A stretch of 64,000 nucleotides of DNA from Azoarcus sp. (GTDB lineage: Bacteria > Pseudomonadota > Gammaproteobacteria > Burkholderiales > Rhodocyclaceae): NCBI GenBank assembly GCA_030656215.1, contig JAUSOD010000096.1:62001-126000 (forward strand). Reading direction: 5' to 3'. Below the pieces are notes generated by a model. The model made no database searches. It was not told the origin of the DNA and saw only the letters and a list, made by a program, of their open reading frames with translations. Of the stretch, positions 61,850-64,000 are shown piece by piece. Position 1 is the stretch's first letter. Each line of letters begins with the position of its first letter. Both the position numbers and the translations under genes were made by a program.

Positions 61850-63079
61850 TCAGCTGCATTCGATCACCTTGAATACCACGCGGCGGTCGAGCAGGTCGCT
61901 GCTGTCGTCGCGTCCGTTGCCGACCAGCGCCTCGCGCGAGCCGACGCCATGGGCGATGGTTCGCGTACGCAGGCCGGGTGCCGCCGTTTCGAGGCGATGT
62001 CTGATCGTTTCCGCACGCAACAGGGAAATCCGCTCGTTGACCGCTTCCGGCCCACTTCGGCTGGCATGGCCGACGACCTCCAGGCATGCGTTGCGCTCGC
62101 TCGCACGAGTGGCAAGCTCGTTGATCCAGTAAGGGTAGGCGGCGGCCATCTGCGGATCGGAGAATGCCGTCGAGCCGGGTCTGAACAGAAACTTCACCGC
62201 CATGCGCTTGCGCTCGAGGCCGAAGTCGACGATGCGCCCGAACACCAGTCTTGCCGCCTCGTGCTGCCCCAGCTTGTAGTTGGCCGAATACACGCCATTG
62301 AGGATGCGCAACTCATCGCCGGCCGCGGCACGCATTGCAATCGCATAGCTGTCGAGTGCGGCCCGGTAGCGGCGTGCGTTGTAGTGCTCGATGGCCTGCT
62401 GCACGCTGGCGGCGGATACGACGCGGGCGAGATAGAAGCTGTCCATCGCATCGCCCACCTTCGAGCCCTGGCAGGTCTTGATGTAGCTCTCGGTAACCTG
62501 ATCCAGCGCCCACGCCGGGCTATCGCGGAAATAAGGCAGGGGCGTGGTGTCCACGCCATCCAGTTTCGCCCGTGCGGTGCCCTTGCCGACGATGCTGCGG
62601 CTGTCCATGTCGGCGAGCGCGAGGCAGATGCGGTAGCTCTCGCGTGCGCCGGCCGTCTTGCCGTCGGCATTTACGCCGGTAAAGGTACCGACCAGCACCA
62701 GTGGATTCTTCGCCAGGTTACCGATGGTGAAAGGCTGGATGTCGAACTGCGGAAACCTGGCCCTAGCCAGCGCCAGGATGCGGGCCTCGAGCGTGCGCGT
62801 GGCGATGGATTGCTCGCCGGTGACCCCGTCGATCAACGGGTCGATCACGACCAGACGGCGCTGCACGGGATCATTGGTCGCGACGCTGTTGAACAGGGAT
62901 TCGGCGGCACGGTTGACGGCGTCCTCGAATGGCAGCGGGACGACCGGCGGTGCGGCGACGGCAACCGGTGGCACAGCTGTCGCCGCAGCGGGTGCGGCAG
63001 CCTCATCCTTCGACGATGGTGTGGCGCAGGCGCTGAGCCCCAGTACGAATGCGGTGACGAGTAGCCGGTTGCGGATCAT
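61850..63079 (-). CDS. OmpA-like lipoprotein with N-terminal GNA1162-style domain
   Basis: 409 residues. Lipobox LSACATP; a low-complexity Ala/Pro linker (about 25-50); a middle domain of about 230 residues that looks helical with TPR-like stretches (YRAALDSYAIAMRAAAG); and a C-terminal OmpA/MotB-like peptidoglycan-binding domain (VKFLFRPGSTAFSD; VVGHASRSGPEAVNERIS; GVGSREALVG; DRRVVFKVIE). It is probably anchored to the outer membrane and cell wall. The start at 63079 has AGGAG and overlaps the stop of the upstream methyltransferase gene. The middle-domain label is tentative. Confidence 0.82.
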   Translation of the reverse strand: MIRNRLLVTAFVLGLSACATPSSKDEAAAPAAATAVPPVAVAAPPVVPLPFEDAVNRAAESLFNSVATNDPVQRRLVVIDPLIDGVTGEQSIATRTLEARILALARARFPQFDIQPFTIGNLAKNPLVLVGTFTGVNADGKTAGARESYRICLALADMDSRSIVGKGTARAKLDGVDTTPLPYFRDSPAWALDQVTESYIKTCQGSKVGDAMDSFYLARVVSAASVQQAIEHYNARRYRAALDSYAIAMRAAAGDELRILNGVYSANYKLGQHEAARLVFGRIVDFGLERKRMAVKFLFRPGSTAFSDPQMAAAYPYWINELATRASERNACLEVVGHASRSGPEAVNERISLLRAETIRHRLETAAPGLRTRTIAHGVGSREALVGNGRDDSSDLLDRRVVFKVIECS

Positions 63080-64000
63080 GACTTGACGCTCCTGGTCGAT
63101 GGGGGGCGCGGCTGTCCATATGCCACGGCGCCCGCTTTCTTGCGTGCGCGGAAAAGGAGGCCGGGAACCGGCTTGCCGCCCTCGTTGCGGAGTGCGGCCT
63201 CGGTACGGCTGATCTCGCCGAAACCGGCGGCTTCGAGTTCGGCGACGACGTACTGCGGATGATGTACATAGCGTCCATGCGGTGCGAGCCGATAGCCGCA
63301 GTCGGCCCCCTCCGCTGCTGCCGCCAGTTCCACGGTGAACACCAGCACGCCCTCCGCCTTGAGTACGTGATGGACGCCCGCAAAGACGGCGTCGAGCGCG
63401 CCGAAGTAGCACAGCGTATCGGCCGAAACCACGAGGTCGTGACTCGATGCCGCAGCACCTGCGAGGAAAGTCGTGAGTTCGGCCTTGATCAGCTGGTCAT
63501 AAACTTTGCGCTCCCGTGCCTTGGACAGCATTGGTGCAGACAGATCGATCCCGACCAGGCTGTGCGCACGGGGTGCCAGCAGGGGGCCACACAGGCCGGT
63601 GCCGCAGCCGGCATCGAGGATGTCCAGCGCCTGGCCTCCCTTGCCGTACACTTGATCCACCGCCTCGGCAACGAGTTGCGGCGCGCGATAGGTCAGGGCG
63701 GAAAGCTTGGCGTCGAAGCTGTCGGCAAAACTGTCGAACACACTCTCGACATAGGTATCGGTGGCGCGTTCGGGCACGTTTTCGCCCGTGCACGCAGCCA
63801 GGTGATGGCGTGCAGTCGGGTTGTCGGGCTCTTCGGCCACCCAGGCCCGGTAGAATGCCGTGGCCTCGTCGAAGCGACCGAGCATGTAGTACGCATAGCC
63901 GAGCATCTTGCGTGCGTCCGGATTGCTCGGCATCAGGGCAATGCTTTCGCAGTAGTGGCGCACCGCCTCCTCGATGCGGCCGATGTCCGCGAGCAGATTG
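63076..64000 (-). CDS. TPR-repeat methyltransferase, 5' end outside window
   Basis: At least 308 residues in the window; the frame is open through the right edge (NLLADIGRIEEAV precedes the first visible TPR helix pair), so the N-terminus is missing. TPR units (SNPDARKMLGYAYYMLGRFD, EATAFYRAWVAEEPDNPTA) are followed by a class-I SAM methyltransferase with motif ILDAGCGTGLCGPLL. Related proteins are annotated as TPR methyltransferases of unknown substrate. It is upstream of, and coupled to, the OmpA-like lipoprotein gene. Confidence 0.85.
   Translation of the reverse strand, partial: NLLADIGRIEEAVRHYCESIALMPSNPDARKMLGYAYYMLGRFDEATAFYRAWVAEEPDNPTARHHLAACTGENVPERATDTYVESVFDSFADSFDAKLSALTYRAPQLVAEAVDQVYGKGGQALDILDAGCGTGLCGPLLAPRAHSLVGIDLSAPMLSKARERKVYDQLIKAELTTFLAGAAASSHDLVVSADTLCYFGALDAVFAGVHHVLKAEGVLVFTVELAAAAEGADCGYRLAPHGRYVHHPQYVVAELEAAGFGEISRTEAALRNEGGKPVPGLLFRARKKAGAVAYGQPRPPSTRSVKS

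Overview
The window is GC-rich, tightly packed bacterial chromosome. Gene content (metX-metW, thiS-thiG-trmB, yidD followed by a DUF2868/DUF3482 pair, PAS-GGDEF-EAL proteins, RND pumps, PQQ and Tat-exported dehydrogenases) points to a betaproteobacterium, most likely of the Rhodocyclales (Thauera/Azoarcus/Aromatoleum type). This is inference from gene content and style; no rRNA or other marker is present. No prophage, insertion sequence, tRNA or CRISPR array was seen.

Layout. 1-9.8 kb: housekeeping and signalling genes: an AmpG-like permease cut by the window edge, a PAS-GGDEF-EAL protein, a small unknown protein, metX-metW behind a SAM-II riboswitch, a long imperfect palindrome, then thiS-thiG-trmB-sppA. 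10-14.3 kb: a two-gene RND exporter. 14.3-14.6 kb: a duplicated BIME-like repeat. 14.6-27.1 kb: ovothiol synthase OvoA, an SDR, a three-sensor diguanylate cyclase, an alpha/beta hydrolase, sbcD-sbcC and a DUF457 membrane protein. 27.2-34.9 kb: adenine deaminase, then a TetR regulator divergent from a complete RND tripartite efflux operon. 35-38.6 kb: dksA, yidD and the DUF2868/DUF3482 pair.

38.6-52.7 kb is the most distinctive region. It encodes an AcoR-like sigma54 activator and an apparent periplasm-to-cytoplasm oxidation pathway. The periplasmic side has a PQQ dehydrogenase, a small cytochrome c with a CX3CH haem motif, a Tat-exported GMC flavoprotein pair, a secreted VOC protein, an EF-hand protein and an outer-membrane channel. 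The cytoplasmic side has an acetoin-dehydrogenase-like complex whose E2 is split into a free lipoyl-domain protein and a catalytic domain, with its own lipoate-ligase-like protein. Four sigma54 promoters in two divergent pairs share a palindromic enhancer (CTGTCGC-N9-GCRACAG) and IHF-like sites, so the genes look like one regulon. The substrate is not known from sequence; an alcohol or diol oxidised to an acyloin or 2-oxo compound is the working hypothesis.

52.8-56.3 kb: a GlrK-QseG-GlrR two-component system. 56.6-64 kb: a periplasmic retropepsin-like protease, a PRC-barrel protein, a FecR-domain protein, a haem-c HAMP sensor directly followed by a Ser/Thr kinase, and an OmpA-like lipoprotein co-transcribed with a TPR-methyltransferase that runs off the right edge.
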